Assembly: GCF_050613145.1 (NCBI RefSeq)
Contig: NZ_CP192507.1
Coordinates: forward strand, 868,001-932,000
Source of the DNA: Lysinibacillus_B sp050613145
Lineage (GTDB): Bacteria > Bacillota > Bacilli > Bacillales_A > Planococcaceae
DNA: 64,000 nucleotides
Direction: 5' to 3'
In this document: piece by piece, positions 52,263-60,376 of the stretch
Position numbering within the stretch: the stretch's first letter is position 1
Layout: every line of letters begins with the position of its first letter
Position numbers and translations under genes: made by a program
Notes under the pieces: model-generated
What the model was told of the DNA's origin: nothing
What the model saw: the letters and a program-made list of their open reading frames with translations, nothing else
Databases searched by the model: none

Positions 52263-52808
52263 ATGATGGTTGAAAGAATAGTCGGTAAAAAGGCCCCTCA
52301 TTTTGAAATGGATGCAGTAATGGTGGATAAGTTGTTTGGAAAGGTATCGTTAAAAGACAGTATGGAGAAAGGGAAATGGACCGTGTTGCTTTTTTATCCC
52401 ATGGATTTTACGCCGGTGTGTCCAACTGATATTACGGCAATTAGTGATCGATATGATGAATTTCAAGAATTAGATGCAGAAGTGATTGGCATTTCTACAG
52501 ATACAGTGTATACACATCTGGCATGGGTCAATACAGATCGAATGCAAAACGGTGTGGGCACATTAAACTTTGCGCTTGCAGCAGACACAAATCATCGTGT
52601 TTCAAAGCAATATGGTGTATTTGTTGAAGAAGAAGGGGCTGCGCTTCACGGTTTATTTATTATTAGTCCAATCGGGGTATTACACTATCAAACTCTTTTT
52701 TATCATAATGTTGGGCGAGATGTTGATGAACTATTACGTGTATTACAAGTACTCCAAATAGGAGGGCTATACTCGGAAAAATGGCCTCCGAGTCAAGAGA
52801 CACTTTAA
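52263..52808 (+). CDS. ykuU: AhpC/TSA-family peroxiredoxin (YkuU-like)
   Basis: A 181-aa peroxiredoxin with the peroxidatic Cys C53 in FTPVCPTD and the catalytic Thr/Arg environment. The C-terminal segment where typical 2-Cys enzymes have a resolving Cys (VCPxxW) reads GGLYSEKWPPSQ, so the resolving Cys is absent and the enzyme would act by a 1-Cys-like route. The following ykuV gene encodes a thiol-disulfide oxidoreductase that could reduce it. The start at 52263 follows AAGGGAGG. Confidence 0.9.
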   Translation: MMVERIVGKKAPHFEMDAVMVDKLFGKVSLKDSMEKGKWTVLLFYPMDFTPVCPTDITAISDRYDEFQELDAEVIGISTDTVYTHLAWVNTDRMQNGVGTLNFALAADTNHRVSKQYGVFVEEEGAALHGLFIISPIGVLHYQTLFYHNVGRDVDELLRVLQVLQIGGLYSEKWPPSQETL

Positions 52809-52851
52809 CTACATTCGCATATGATAGCAAAGAGCTAGGAGGGATTAGTGG

Positions 52852-53304
52852 ATGAAGTTACGCGCTCCAATGCCTTCGCTAGACGGAGCGAAGTGGTTAA
52901 ATGGTAGAGGATGGACAAATGACATGCTTACGGGGAAGCCAACATTTATTCATTTTTGGTCCGTGAGCTGTAATTTGTGTAAGCATGGGCTAGATACTAT
53001 CAATCATTTAGCTGATCAGTATATGGGGGATTTAAATATTATAGCCGTGCATATGCCGCGTACCGAGGAAGATGTTATTGTAGATAATGTGAAAAAAGTT
53101 ATAAAATATTATGATATGCTACAGCCAATAGTAATCGATAATGAGTTTTTAATCACGGATCGATTTAACAATCGATATGTCCCGTCTTATTATTTATTTG
53201 ACGATAAGGGACTTTTACGCCATTATCAAGCAGGTGGCAGTGGATTGCGCATACTTGAAAAGCGCATTGAACGTGTTGTTCAAGAACATAAAGGTATGGT
53301 TTGA
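52852..53304 (+). CDS. ykuV: Thioredoxin-like thiol-disulfide oxidoreductase YkuV
   Basis: A 150-aa thioredoxin-fold protein with the redox centre C40-N-L-C43 in FWSVSCNLCK and the cis-Pro loop in RYVPSYYLFD. There is no signal peptide, so it is cytosolic. It corresponds to B. subtilis YkuV, encoded after YkuU. It starts 43 bases after ykuU and is probably co-transcribed. The stop lies inside the terminator hairpin. Confidence 0.92.
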   Translation: MKLRAPMPSLDGAKWLNGRGWTNDMLTGKPTFIHFWSVSCNLCKHGLDTINHLADQYMGDLNIIAVHMPRTEEDVIVDNVKKVIKYYDMLQPIVIDNEFLITDRFNNRYVPSYYLFDDKGLLRHYQAGGSGLRILEKRIERVVQEHKGMV

Positions 53305-53319
53305 TGCCATACCTTTTTT
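53290..53319 (+). terminator. Terminator after ykuV
   Basis: AAAGGTATGG (53290-53299) pairs with CCATACCTTT (53307-53316), followed by T. It overlaps the ykuV stop codon. Confidence 0.9.
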
Positions 53320-53374
53320 ATTTGGTTCATTTGCGATACACTTGAAACACATTAGAATAAGGGGGCATTATACG

Positions 53375-54031
53375 ATGAGAAAAGAATTTGTAGTCATCGG
53401 ACTTGGCCGATTTGGTAGTAGTATTGTTGGAGAGTTGGTTGCACAAGGGGCTAATGTCATGGCGATTGATATGTCGCAAGAACGAGTAGATGAATTTGCG
53501 CAAATTGCGACACAGGCTGTTGTAGCCGATACGACAGATGAGGCAGTCATTAAGTCTCTCGGTTTATGGAACTTTGAGCATGTGATCGTAGCAATCGGCG
53601 AAGACATCCAATCGAGTATACTGACAACGTTAATTTTAAAAGAATTAGGTGTGCCGCAAATTACAGTAAAAGCGACGAACGACTATCATGAAAAAGTATT
53701 GCGTAAAATTGGCGCTGATTTTGTCGTGCATCCCGAACGTGATATGGGGATTCGAATTGCCAATAATATGATATCTAATAATGTACTGGATTATTTAGAA
53801 CTATCGGACGAGCATTCCATTATGGAGATTAAAGCGAGCGATCGTATTGCAGGGCGTTCGCTTGTAGATTTAGATATTCGTGCGAAATATGGGATCAATA
53901 TTGTAGGGATTAAACGAGGTGAGGAAATTTTAATTACTCCTTCGCCGACAGATCCGATTTTAATGGGCGATATCCTCCTTGTCATTGGAGCCGATGTAGA
54001 TATTAATCGCTTTATGAAAAAAGCGTTGTAG
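53375..54031 (+). CDS. ktrC: KtrC-type RCK regulatory subunit of K+ uptake
   Basis: A 218-aa cytoplasmic protein with an N-terminal RCK_N Rossmann domain (GLGRFGSS, residues 9-16, binding ATP/ADP) and an RCK_C domain (about 135-218, IAGRSLVDLDIRAKYGINIVGIKRGEE). KtrC forms an octameric ring on KtrB/KtrD and is inhibited by c-di-AMP bound to RCK_C. The position next to rnjA is as in B. subtilis. The ATG at 53375 follows AAGGGGG; the longer frame reads through the ykuV terminator. Confidence 0.94.
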   Translation: MRKEFVVIGLGRFGSSIVGELVAQGANVMAIDMSQERVDEFAQIATQAVVADTTDEAVIKSLGLWNFEHVIVAIGEDIQSSILTTLILKELGVPQITVKATNDYHEKVLRKIGADFVVHPERDMGIRIANNMISNNVLDYLELSDEHSIMEIKASDRIAGRSLVDLDIRAKYGINIVGIKRGEEILITPSPTDPILMGDILLVIGADVDINRFMKKAL

Positions 54032-54040
54032 AAAAGTGGA

Positions 54041-54086
54041 AAAGCGTGTATACCGTAGGGAAACTCCTACGGTATACACGCTTTTT
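54041..54086. terminator. 19-bp terminator between ktrC and rnjA
   Basis: AAAGCGTGTATACCGTAGG (54041-54059) is perfectly complementary to CCTACGGTATACACGCTTT (54066-54084), with A and T runs on both sides. Bidirectional. Confidence 0.92.
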
Positions 54087-54138
54087 ACTAGGTATATAAG
54101 AAAGTATACGTTTCTAACAGAATTACATTAGCAAAACA

Positions 54139-55806
54139 TTACACTTCCATAATGATTGGTAAAATCATTGGACGACGTTTTGTTTTTTCGAAAAGATAAG
54201 GCCCTAAAACGTCTGTAATTTCATTTTTTAATTCAGTCCATTGTGTCGATTTTTCTTGGATAACGTGATTTAAATGTTGCGTAAGCATTTTTTGTGCTTC
54301 ATTAATCATCGTACCTGATTCACGCATATACACAAAGCCACGCGAAATAATATCAGGTCCAGCAACGACTTTTTGATTTGTCATATCAACGCTCACAACA
54401 ACGATGACAAGACCTTCTTCTGAAAGGATACGGCGATCACGTAGTACGATATTCCCGATATCGCCAATCCCGTTACCATCAATATAAACATCTCCTGATG
54501 GAATGCGACCTGCTACATGTGCTTCTTTGGCACTTAAAGCAAGTACTTCACCATTTTCCATAACAAATGTGTTTTCATGTAGTACATCACAATCAACGGC
54601 CAGCTCTGTATGCATTTTTAACATACGGTACTCACCGTGGATAGGCATAAAGAATTTAGGCTTCATCAGTCGAAGCATTAACTTTTGTTCTTCCTGTGAG
54701 CCGTGTCCGGATGTATGGATGCTATTGAGTGAACCATGAATTACTTCAGCACCAGCGCGGAACAGCAAGTTAATAATTTTATTGACGCTCATCGTGTTCC
54801 CTGGAATCGGTGAAGAAGAGAATACAACTGTATCGCCGGGTTGGATTTGAATTTGTCGATGTGTTCCGTTTGCGATACGTGATAAAGCAGCCATTGGTTC
54901 TCCTTGAGAGCCTGTACATAAAATCATGACTTCATTTGCAGGTAAACGATTAATACTTTGTGCATCAACGAATGTTTCTTTCGGCGCAGTAATATAACCT
55001 AACTCGCGACCGATTGTAATTGCATTATCCATCGAGCGACCAAACACCGCAATTTTACGACCATGTGCAGCAGCTGCATCTGTTACTTGTTGTAAACGGT
55101 GGATATTTGATGCAAATGTCGCGAAAATAATGCGACCATCTACTTTTCGGAAAATATCGTTAATACTTTCGCCTACTTTACGTTCAGACATCGTAAAGTT
55201 AGGTACTTCAGCATTTGTACTGTCTGATAGTAAACATAAAACACCGTCACGCCCGATTTCAGCCATTTTCGTTAAGTTTGCTGGCTCTCCAACAGGAGTA
55301 AAATCGAACTTGAAGTCCCCTGTATGTACGATATTGCCAGGTGGTGTTTTGACAACGATTCCGAACGCGTCTGGAATACTATGTGTTGTACGGAAGAAGC
55401 TGACAGATGTTTTTCGGAATTTAATAACATCCTCTTCTTTAATTTCAATTAACTTTGTTGTGCGCAGCAAACCATGTTCATCGAGCTTATTGCGTAGTAA
55501 ACCTAACGCAAGCTTACCGCCGTAAACAGGAACGTTTACTTGGCGCAGTAAGTATGGAATGCCGCCGATATGATCTTCATGCCCGTGCGTAATAAATAAC
55601 CCTTTAATTTTGTCGACATTACGTACTAAATACGTATAGTCCGGAATTACGTAATCAATTCCGAGTAAATCATCTTCAGGGAATTTAATGCCTGCATCAA
55701 TGAGAATGATTTCATCTTGGAATTGAACGCCATATGTGTTTTTGCCGATTTCGCCCAGTCCGCCAAGTGCGAATACAGCTGCTTGATCGTTTTTAACGAA
55801 CTTCAT
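54139..55806 (-). CDS. rnjA: Ribonuclease J1
   Basis: A 555-aa metallo-beta-lactamase/beta-CASP nuclease with 5'-3' exo- and endonuclease activity, central to mRNA turnover and 16S maturation in Bacillus. The zinc motif HGHEDH is at 74-79, followed by the beta-CASP region (DSTNAEVPN, FATFASNIHRLQQV) and HTSGHGSQEEQ. Full length. It is followed on the same strand, upstream, by rpoY, as in B. subtilis. Confidence 0.96.
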   Translation of the reverse strand: MKFVKNDQAAVFALGGLGEIGKNTYGVQFQDEIILIDAGIKFPEDDLLGIDYVIPDYTYLVRNVDKIKGLFITHGHEDHIGGIPYLLRQVNVPVYGGKLALGLLRNKLDEHGLLRTTKLIEIKEEDVIKFRKTSVSFFRTTHSIPDAFGIVVKTPPGNIVHTGDFKFDFTPVGEPANLTKMAEIGRDGVLCLLSDSTNAEVPNFTMSERKVGESINDIFRKVDGRIIFATFASNIHRLQQVTDAAAAHGRKIAVFGRSMDNAITIGRELGYITAPKETFVDAQSINRLPANEVMILCTGSQGEPMAALSRIANGTHRQIQIQPGDTVVFSSSPIPGNTMSVNKIINLLFRAGAEVIHGSLNSIHTSGHGSQEEQKLMLRLMKPKFFMPIHGEYRMLKMHTELAVDCDVLHENTFVMENGEVLALSAKEAHVAGRIPSGDVYIDGNGIGDIGNIVLRDRRILSEEGLVIVVVSVDMTNQKVVAGPDIISRGFVYMRESGTMINEAQKMLTQHLNHVIQEKSTQWTELKNEITDVLGPYLFEKTKRRPMILPIIMEV

Positions 55807-55812
55807 AATCGA

Positions 55813-56022
55813 TTAAGCATTCTCCAAACGGAAGTTAGGGCTGTTTTGCTCATACTCAAGGTATGCACCTTCTAATAATTGTACAAGCTCGATATTGTAT
55901 TTGCGGTCTTTTAAATACTGACGAACTTCGCGTTCTGAAGAGGCCTCTACATATAATGATTTTGTGTTTTCGCGAACTGGAATCTCATTCATATTTTCTT
56001 GATAATAAACTTTGTAAATCAT
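55813..56022 (-). CDS. rpoY: RNA polymerase epsilon subunit (YkzG)
   Basis: A 69-aa small protein, MIYKVYYQENMNEIPVRENTKSLYVEA..., of the DUF1447/RpoY family. It binds core RNA polymerase and resembles phage Gp2. It is encoded 6 bases before rnjA, the conserved Bacillales arrangement. An AAAGGAGAG site precedes the start. Confidence 0.95.
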   Translation of the reverse strand: MIYKVYYQENMNEIPVRENTKSLYVEASSEREVRQYLKDRKYNIELVQLLEGAYLEYEQNSPNFRLENA

Positions 56023-56208
56023 AATTACTCTCCTTTTAAAACGTACATAGTCATTGCATTTAAGTTTATACTTTATACAACTTTTATGTTATTTGAAATA
56101 CTTATGTATAAATACATGTCTGAAGAAGTATAAAATAACGAAAGTTATAAAAAGAATCATTTAATAAATGCATTTCCTTTATATTATCATGCAGCTACTT
56201 TAAAATAA

Positions 56209-56237
56209 AGAAAAGCCCTTCAAATTCTGAAGGGCTT
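56209..56237 (-). terminator. Terminator of the 23-codon gene
   Basis: On the minus strand AAGCCCTTCA pairs perfectly with TGAAGGGCTT (56237-56228 and 56222-56213), followed by TTCTTTATTTT. It overlaps the stop codon of the small gene. Confidence 0.88.
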
Positions 56238-56307
56238 AGGCAATTGATTTTTTTCCGAGGATGCCATTTAACCGTTTCAATAATTTCTTTTTGAGCCGTT
56301 TTAGCAT
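56236..56307 (-). CDS. 23-aa cationic amphipathic peptide
   Basis: A short frame begins MLKRLKKKLLKRLNGILG and ends KKSIA. It has all parts of a gene: a 17-bp-spaced promoter (TTTACA/TATAAT), an AAGGAG site 9 bases before the ATG and a perfect terminator overlapping the stop. The peptide carries nine Lys/Arg and regularly spaced Leu, forming a strongly amphipathic cationic helix. This looks like a membrane- or RNA-binding peptide, but I recognise no family. It lies between rpoY and the divergent HAD phosphatase gene. Confidence 0.65.
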   Translation of the reverse strand: MLKRLKKKLLKRLNGILGKKSIA

Positions 56308-56328
56308 GGCACATCACTCCTTACATTC

Positions 56329-56357
56329 ATTATAATGAATTTTCAGATATTTGTAAA
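56329..56357 (-). promoter_or_regulatory. Sigma-A promoter of the 23-codon gene
   Basis: On the minus strand TTTACA (56357-56352) and TATAAT (56334-56329) are separated by exactly 17 bases. The predicted start point falls only a few bases before the AAGGAG site, giving a very short leader. Confidence 0.75.
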
Positions 56358-56386
56358 GGTTTTTAGTTAAAGAGAGGGTAGACTAT

Positions 56387-57157
56387 ATGAAAAAAATTTT
56401 ATTTTTCGACGTAGACGGTACACTGTACGATAGTGAGAAACGTTTACCTCATTCAACGAAAGAAGCGCTATTTTCTGCGCGTAAAAATGGCTATGAAATT
56501 GCTATAGCAACAGGGCGTGCCCCATTTATGATTACATCTTTAATAGAAGAGCTTGAAATCGATACATATGTGACATTTAACGGGCAATATGTTGTGTACA
56601 AGGGTGAGGTCATTTTTACGGATTCTATTCCGCGTGATTACTTACAACAAATTATTGCATTTGGTGAGCGTCGTGGTGAACCTGTTGTGTTTTTAGATGA
56701 CCGTGAAATGATTGCATCACTTCCGGATGATAATAAGGTGGCATCCAGCTTAGCTACATTAAAATATCCGTATCCTCGTATCGATGCTGCGTTTTATCAA
56801 GTGCAAGCAGTCTATCAAACGTTAATTTTTGTGGAAGAAAAAGATGAGCATCTATATCATAAAGCGTTTCCGGAAGTGCAGTTTGTACGTTGGCACCCCT
56901 ATTCATGTGATATTTTGCCTAAATCAGGTTCAAAGGCGCGTGGCATTGAAAAAATCCTTCAACATATTGGGAAGACAATGGATGATGCAGTAGCGTTTGG
57001 CGATGGCTTGAACGACATTGAAATGCTACAAGCAGTTGGACTTGGTATTGCAATGGACAATGGGCATGATCAAGCGAAGGCAGTAGCAAATGTCATTGCC
57101 CCGCATGTGGATGATGAGGGCATTTATAAAATTATGAAAGAACTTGGGATGATTTAA
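56387..57157 (+). CDS. ykrA: Cof-type HAD phosphatase (YkrA-like)
   Basis: A 256-aa HAD-superfamily hydrolase with an IIB cap. Motif I is FFDVDGTLYD (the nucleophile Asp near residue 8), motif II the Thr in IATGRAP, motif III the Lys in KSGSKARG, and motif IV GDGLNDIEML. Such enzymes hydrolyse sugar phosphates or flavin/pyridoxal phosphates. The position between rpoY and def matches ykrA of B. subtilis. Substrate unknown. Confidence 0.9.
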   Translation: MKKILFFDVDGTLYDSEKRLPHSTKEALFSARKNGYEIAIATGRAPFMITSLIEELEIDTYVTFNGQYVVYKGEVIFTDSIPRDYLQQIIAFGERRGEPVVFLDDREMIASLPDDNKVASSLATLKYPYPRIDAAFYQVQAVYQTLIFVEEKDEHLYHKAFPEVQFVRWHPYSCDILPKSGSKARGIEKILQHIGKTMDDAVAFGDGLNDIEMLQAVGLGIAMDNGHDQAKAVANVIAPHVDDEGIYKIMKELGMI

Positions 57158-57192
57158 AGTTTGTATAAAAAAGCAGACTTTAGATAACAACA

Positions 57193-57341
57193 AAGGAGGT
57201 GTCTTGAAAGTAAAAAACTTTCGGGACACCTCCTTCACTTCTTGATAAATATCTACTAAGAAATAATGCTCTTGCGGTGGTCACATCAACATGCCACGAT
57301 TCTCGTCACAAAGGAGTCAACTCAAAATGTCTTTTCAGATG
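57193..57341. repeat. Dispersed repeat (family C), copy 3, inverted
   Basis: A 19-bp hairpin with a single mismatch (AAGGAGGTGTC... at 57193-57211 with 57217-57235) is followed by about 105 bp. The complement of that stretch contains TGTGACCACCGCAAGAGCA and CATCTGAAAAGACATTTTGA, matching 27385-27440. It lies between the convergent ykrA and def genes, so the hairpin also serves as a terminator. Confidence 0.82.
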
Positions 57342-57353
57342 CTTTCTTTGTCG

Positions 57354-57911
57354 TTAATTTCTTTCGTATGGAGTAGCATTTGGGATTTCGCCAAATGGAT
57401 CTTTTTCGTTAATGCGATCGTAGAACATGACGCCGTTTAAATGGTCGAGTTCATGCTGGAAGGCAATAGCGGGTAATCCCGATAGGCGCAGCTTTTTCTC
57501 TTCGCCGTCTACAGTCATAAATTTCACTGTAATGCGTGCGTAGCGGGGTACATAGCCTGGTACATGACGGTCCACAGAAAGACAGCCCTCACCAGATGTC
57601 ATATACGTCTGCTCAACAGAATGGCTGACGATTTTTGGATTGATTGCAACAAAGCTTAATTGCTCCCCTTTTTCATCTGCTAAATGTAAAGCGAACATAC
57701 GTTTCAAGCTGTTTACTTGATTCGCTGCTAGGCCAATCCCTCCACGTAAACCGTATTTTTCAGCCATTTCAGGATTTTGACTATTAATTAAGTATTCTAG
57801 CATATCATGAGCGAGGTTTCGTTCTTCTTCAGTGAGTGGGAAAGTCACTTCTTCCGCACGTGTTCGCAAAGTAAGATGACCTTCGCGAATAATATCTCCC
57901 ATTAAAATCAT
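57354..57911 (-). CDS. def: Peptide deformylase
   Basis: A 185-aa Fe2+/Zn2+ enzyme that removes the formyl group from nascent proteins. Motif 1 is GIGLAANQ (58-65), motif 2 EGCLS with metal ligand C110, and motif 3 HELDH (H153, E154, H157). Length and sequence fit the type-2 deformylase DefB (YkrB) of Gram-positives. The ATG at 57911 follows AAAGGAAG. It lies between ykrA and pdhA, as in B. subtilis. Confidence 0.96.
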   Translation of the reverse strand: MILMGDIIREGHLTLRTRAEEVTFPLTEEERNLAHDMLEYLINSQNPEMAEKYGLRGGIGLAANQVNSLKRMFALHLADEKGEQLSFVAINPKIVSHSVEQTYMTSGEGCLSVDRHVPGYVPRYARITVKFMTVDGEEKKLRLSGLPAIAFQHELDHLNGVMFYDRINEKDPFGEIPNATPYERN

Positions 57912-58176
57912 TTAAATACTTCCTTTCGCATTTCTACTTCTGCCTTTAGTATACAACACGAAGCAAGCTGTTCAATGAAAAAACGTTGAAATACGAAAAA
58001 ATATCGTTGTAAATCATGGAGATGAGAAATGATGAGTTTGATTGAGCAGTTTAAGGGGAAAAATAAAAACGGAGGTGTTATTATAGTACAGATATTGTTT
58101 TGATATATAACAGATTGAGGTTTTTGGGAATTTTTTATTTTGTATAAAAAAATGCGTTTTATTAGAAAATCAACGA
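57912..58176 (+). other. Intergenic region between def and pdhA
   Basis: Divergent upstream regions of def and pdhABCD. No riboswitch or recognised operator is visible. A 24-codon frame at 58029-58103 with a weak ribosome binding site has no other support and is not annotated. Confidence 0.4.
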
Positions 58177-58205
58177 TTGACCGATTGTGTTTTCTTCTTT
58201 ATACT
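58177..58205 (+). promoter_or_regulatory. Promoter of pdhABCD
   Basis: TTGACC (58177-58182) and TATACT (58200-58205) are separated by 17 bases and lie about 70 bases before pdhA. This is a near-consensus sigma-A promoter. Confidence 0.75.
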
Positions 58206-58275
58206 GAGTGGTAAGAAATAGTTGTACTAATAAAAATAGATTAAAAAATAATACAGTTGAAAGGGAGCGTTCACT

Positions 58276-59382
58276 ATGGGAGAAAATAAGTTTGATCCAA
58301 CTGTAACGTTACATGAAATTGAAGACAAGTTTCAAATGTTCCAAATTTTAAATGAAGAAGGAGAAATCGTAAACGAAGAGGCAAATCCAAACCTTTCGGA
58401 TGAAGAGCTTGTAGAATTAATGTCTCGTATGGTGTACACACGTATTTTAGATCAACGCTCGATTTCACTGAACCGTCAAGGGCGTTTAGGTTTCTATGCA
58501 CCAACTGCTGGTCAAGAAGCTTCTCAGTTAGCATCACAATTTGCACTTGAAAAAGCAGACTGGATTTTACCTGGCTACCGTGATGTACCGCAAATTGTCA
58601 TGCACGGCTTACCACTTTGGAAAGCATTTTTATTCAGCCGTGGTCACTTTATCGGTAATCAAATTCCAGAAGGTGTAAATGTATATCCACCACAAATTAT
58701 TATCGGTGCACAATATATTCAAGCGGCAGGTGTAGCACTTGGTTTGAAGAAGCGTAATGCGAAAGCTGTCGCTGTAACGTATACAGGTGACGGTGGTTCA
58801 TCACAAGGGGACTTCTATGAAGGCATTAACTTTGCAGGTGCAATGAAATCACCAGCAATCTTCTTCATTCAAAACAACCAATTTGCGATTTCTACACCAC
58901 GTGAATTACAAACAGCAGGTAAGACACTTGCACAAAAAGGTGTAGCCGCTGGTATTCCAAGTGTTTTAGTAGATGGTATGGACCCACTTGCTGTTTATAA
59001 AGTAACGAAAGATGCTCGTGAACGTGCGGTTAATGGGGAAGGGCCAACTTTAATTGAAACAATGACATACCGTTACGGGCCACATACGATGGCAGGGGAT
59101 GACCCAACTCGTTACCGTACAGGTGATTTAGATAGTGAATGGGCAGCAAAAGACCCAATTGTACGCTTCCGCAAATTCTTAGAGGCAAAAGGTTTATGGT
59201 CACAAGAAAAAGAAGAAGCCGTAATTGACCGTGCAAAAGAAGAGATTAAAGAAGCGATTAAACAAGCAGACCAAGCACCAAAGCAAAAAGTAACAGAGCT
59301 GATAGGGAACATGTACCGTGGTGACTTACCTGCGAACTTACAAGAGCAATTAGCGATTTATAAAGAGAAGGAGTCGAAGTAA
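58276..59382 (+). CDS. pdhA: Pyruvate dehydrogenase E1 alpha subunit
   Basis: A 368-aa thiamine-diphosphate enzyme subunit that, with PdhB, decarboxylates pyruvate and reductively acetylates the E2 lipoyl group. The TPP/Mg motif GDGGSSQGDFYEGINFAGAMKSP...NNQFAIS is near 173-205, and the phosphorylation-loop-like YRYGPHTMAGDDPTRYR is present. An AAAGGGAGCG site precedes the ATG. It is the first gene of pdhABCD. Confidence 0.97.
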   Translation: MGENKFDPTVTLHEIEDKFQMFQILNEEGEIVNEEANPNLSDEELVELMSRMVYTRILDQRSISLNRQGRLGFYAPTAGQEASQLASQFALEKADWILPGYRDVPQIVMHGLPLWKAFLFSRGHFIGNQIPEGVNVYPPQIIIGAQYIQAAGVALGLKKRNAKAVAVTYTGDGGSSQGDFYEGINFAGAMKSPAIFFIQNNQFAISTPRELQTAGKTLAQKGVAAGIPSVLVDGMDPLAVYKVTKDARERAVNGEGPTLIETMTYRYGPHTMAGDDPTRYRTGDLDSEWAAKDPIVRFRKFLEAKGLWSQEKEEAVIDRAKEEIKEAIKQADQAPKQKVTELIGNMYRGDLPANLQEQLAIYKEKESK

Positions 59383-59383
59383 T

Positions 59384-60361
59384 ATGGCACAAATGACGAT
59401 GATTCAAGCAATCACAGATGCACTTCGTTGTGAATTGAAAAATGACGAAAATGTATTAGTGTTTGGGGAAGACGTTGGGGTAAACGGAGGCGTATTCCGA
59501 GCGACGGAGGGTCTTCAAAAAGAGTTCGGTGTAGATCGCGTATTCGATACACCGCTTGCAGAGTCAGGAATTGGTGGGCTTGCAGTCGGTTTATCGCTAA
59601 CGGGTTTCCGTCCAGTGCCTGAAATTCAATTCTTCGGCTTCGTTTTCGAAGTATTTGACTCAATTGCTGGTCAAATGGCACGTACGCACTACCGCACGGG
59701 TGGTACATACAATATGCCAGTAACAATCCGCTCGCCATTCGGTGGTGGGGTACACACACCGGAAATGCACTCGGATTCATTAGAAGGGTTAATGGCACAA
59801 ACACCTGGTTTAAAAGTGGTTATTCCTTCTACACCATATGATGCAAAAGGATTATTAATCTCAGCCATTCGTGATAATGACCCAGTTGTATTTTTAGAGC
59901 ACTTAAAATTATATCGTTCATTCCGTGAAGAAGTACCGGAAGAAGCGTACACAATTGAAATCGGTAAAGCGGATGTAAAGCGAGAAGGTAAGGATTTATC
60001 CATCTTTGCATATGGTTTAATGGTTCATGAAAGCTTAAAAGCGGCAGAAGAGCTTGAAAAAGAAGGTTATTCTGTAGAGGTTGTAGACTTACGTACAATC
60101 CAACCATTAGATATCGAAACAATTATTGCTTCTGTTGAAAAAACAGGCCGTGCAATCGTTGTACAAGAAGCGCAAAAACAAGCAGGTATTGCCGCAAACG
60201 TTGTAGCGGAAGTTACAGAACGTGCCATCTTAAGTTTAGAAGCACCTGTTCTTCGTGTAGCAGCACCTGATACGGTGTATGCCTTCCCACAAGCTGAGGG
60301 TGTATGGCTACCGAACTATAAAGATGTAATGGAAACGGCGAAGAAAGTTCTAACATTCTAA
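59384..60361 (+). CDS. pdhB: Pyruvate dehydrogenase E1 beta subunit
   Basis: A 325-aa transketolase-like subunit completing the E1 alpha2-beta2 tetramer: FGEDVGVNGGVFRATEGL, then DTPLAESGIGGLAVGLSLTG and the C-terminal transketolase domain. It starts 1 base after pdhA. Full length. Confidence 0.97.
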   Translation: MAQMTMIQAITDALRCELKNDENVLVFGEDVGVNGGVFRATEGLQKEFGVDRVFDTPLAESGIGGLAVGLSLTGFRPVPEIQFFGFVFEVFDSIAGQMARTHYRTGGTYNMPVTIRSPFGGGVHTPEMHSDSLEGLMAQTPGLKVVIPSTPYDAKGLLISAIRDNDPVVFLEHLKLYRSFREEVPEEAYTIEIGKADVKREGKDLSIFAYGLMVHESLKAAEELEKEGYSVEVVDLRTIQPLDIETIIASVEKTGRAIVVQEAQKQAGIAANVVAEVTERAILSLEAPVLRVAAPDTVYAFPQAEGVWLPNYKDVMETAKKVLTF

Positions 60362-60376
60362 AAAGAGGTGACAAAT

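Noticed and set aside
53177..53374. N-terminal extension of the ktrC frame
   Set aside because: It would run through the ykuV terminator and overlap ykuV; the RCK domain starts cleanly at the ATG at 53375 with its own ribosome binding site.
58029..58103. 24-codon frame MMSLIEQFKGK... between def and pdhA
   Set aside because: The ribosome binding site is weak, no terminator follows, and it lies upstream of the pdh promoter without other support.
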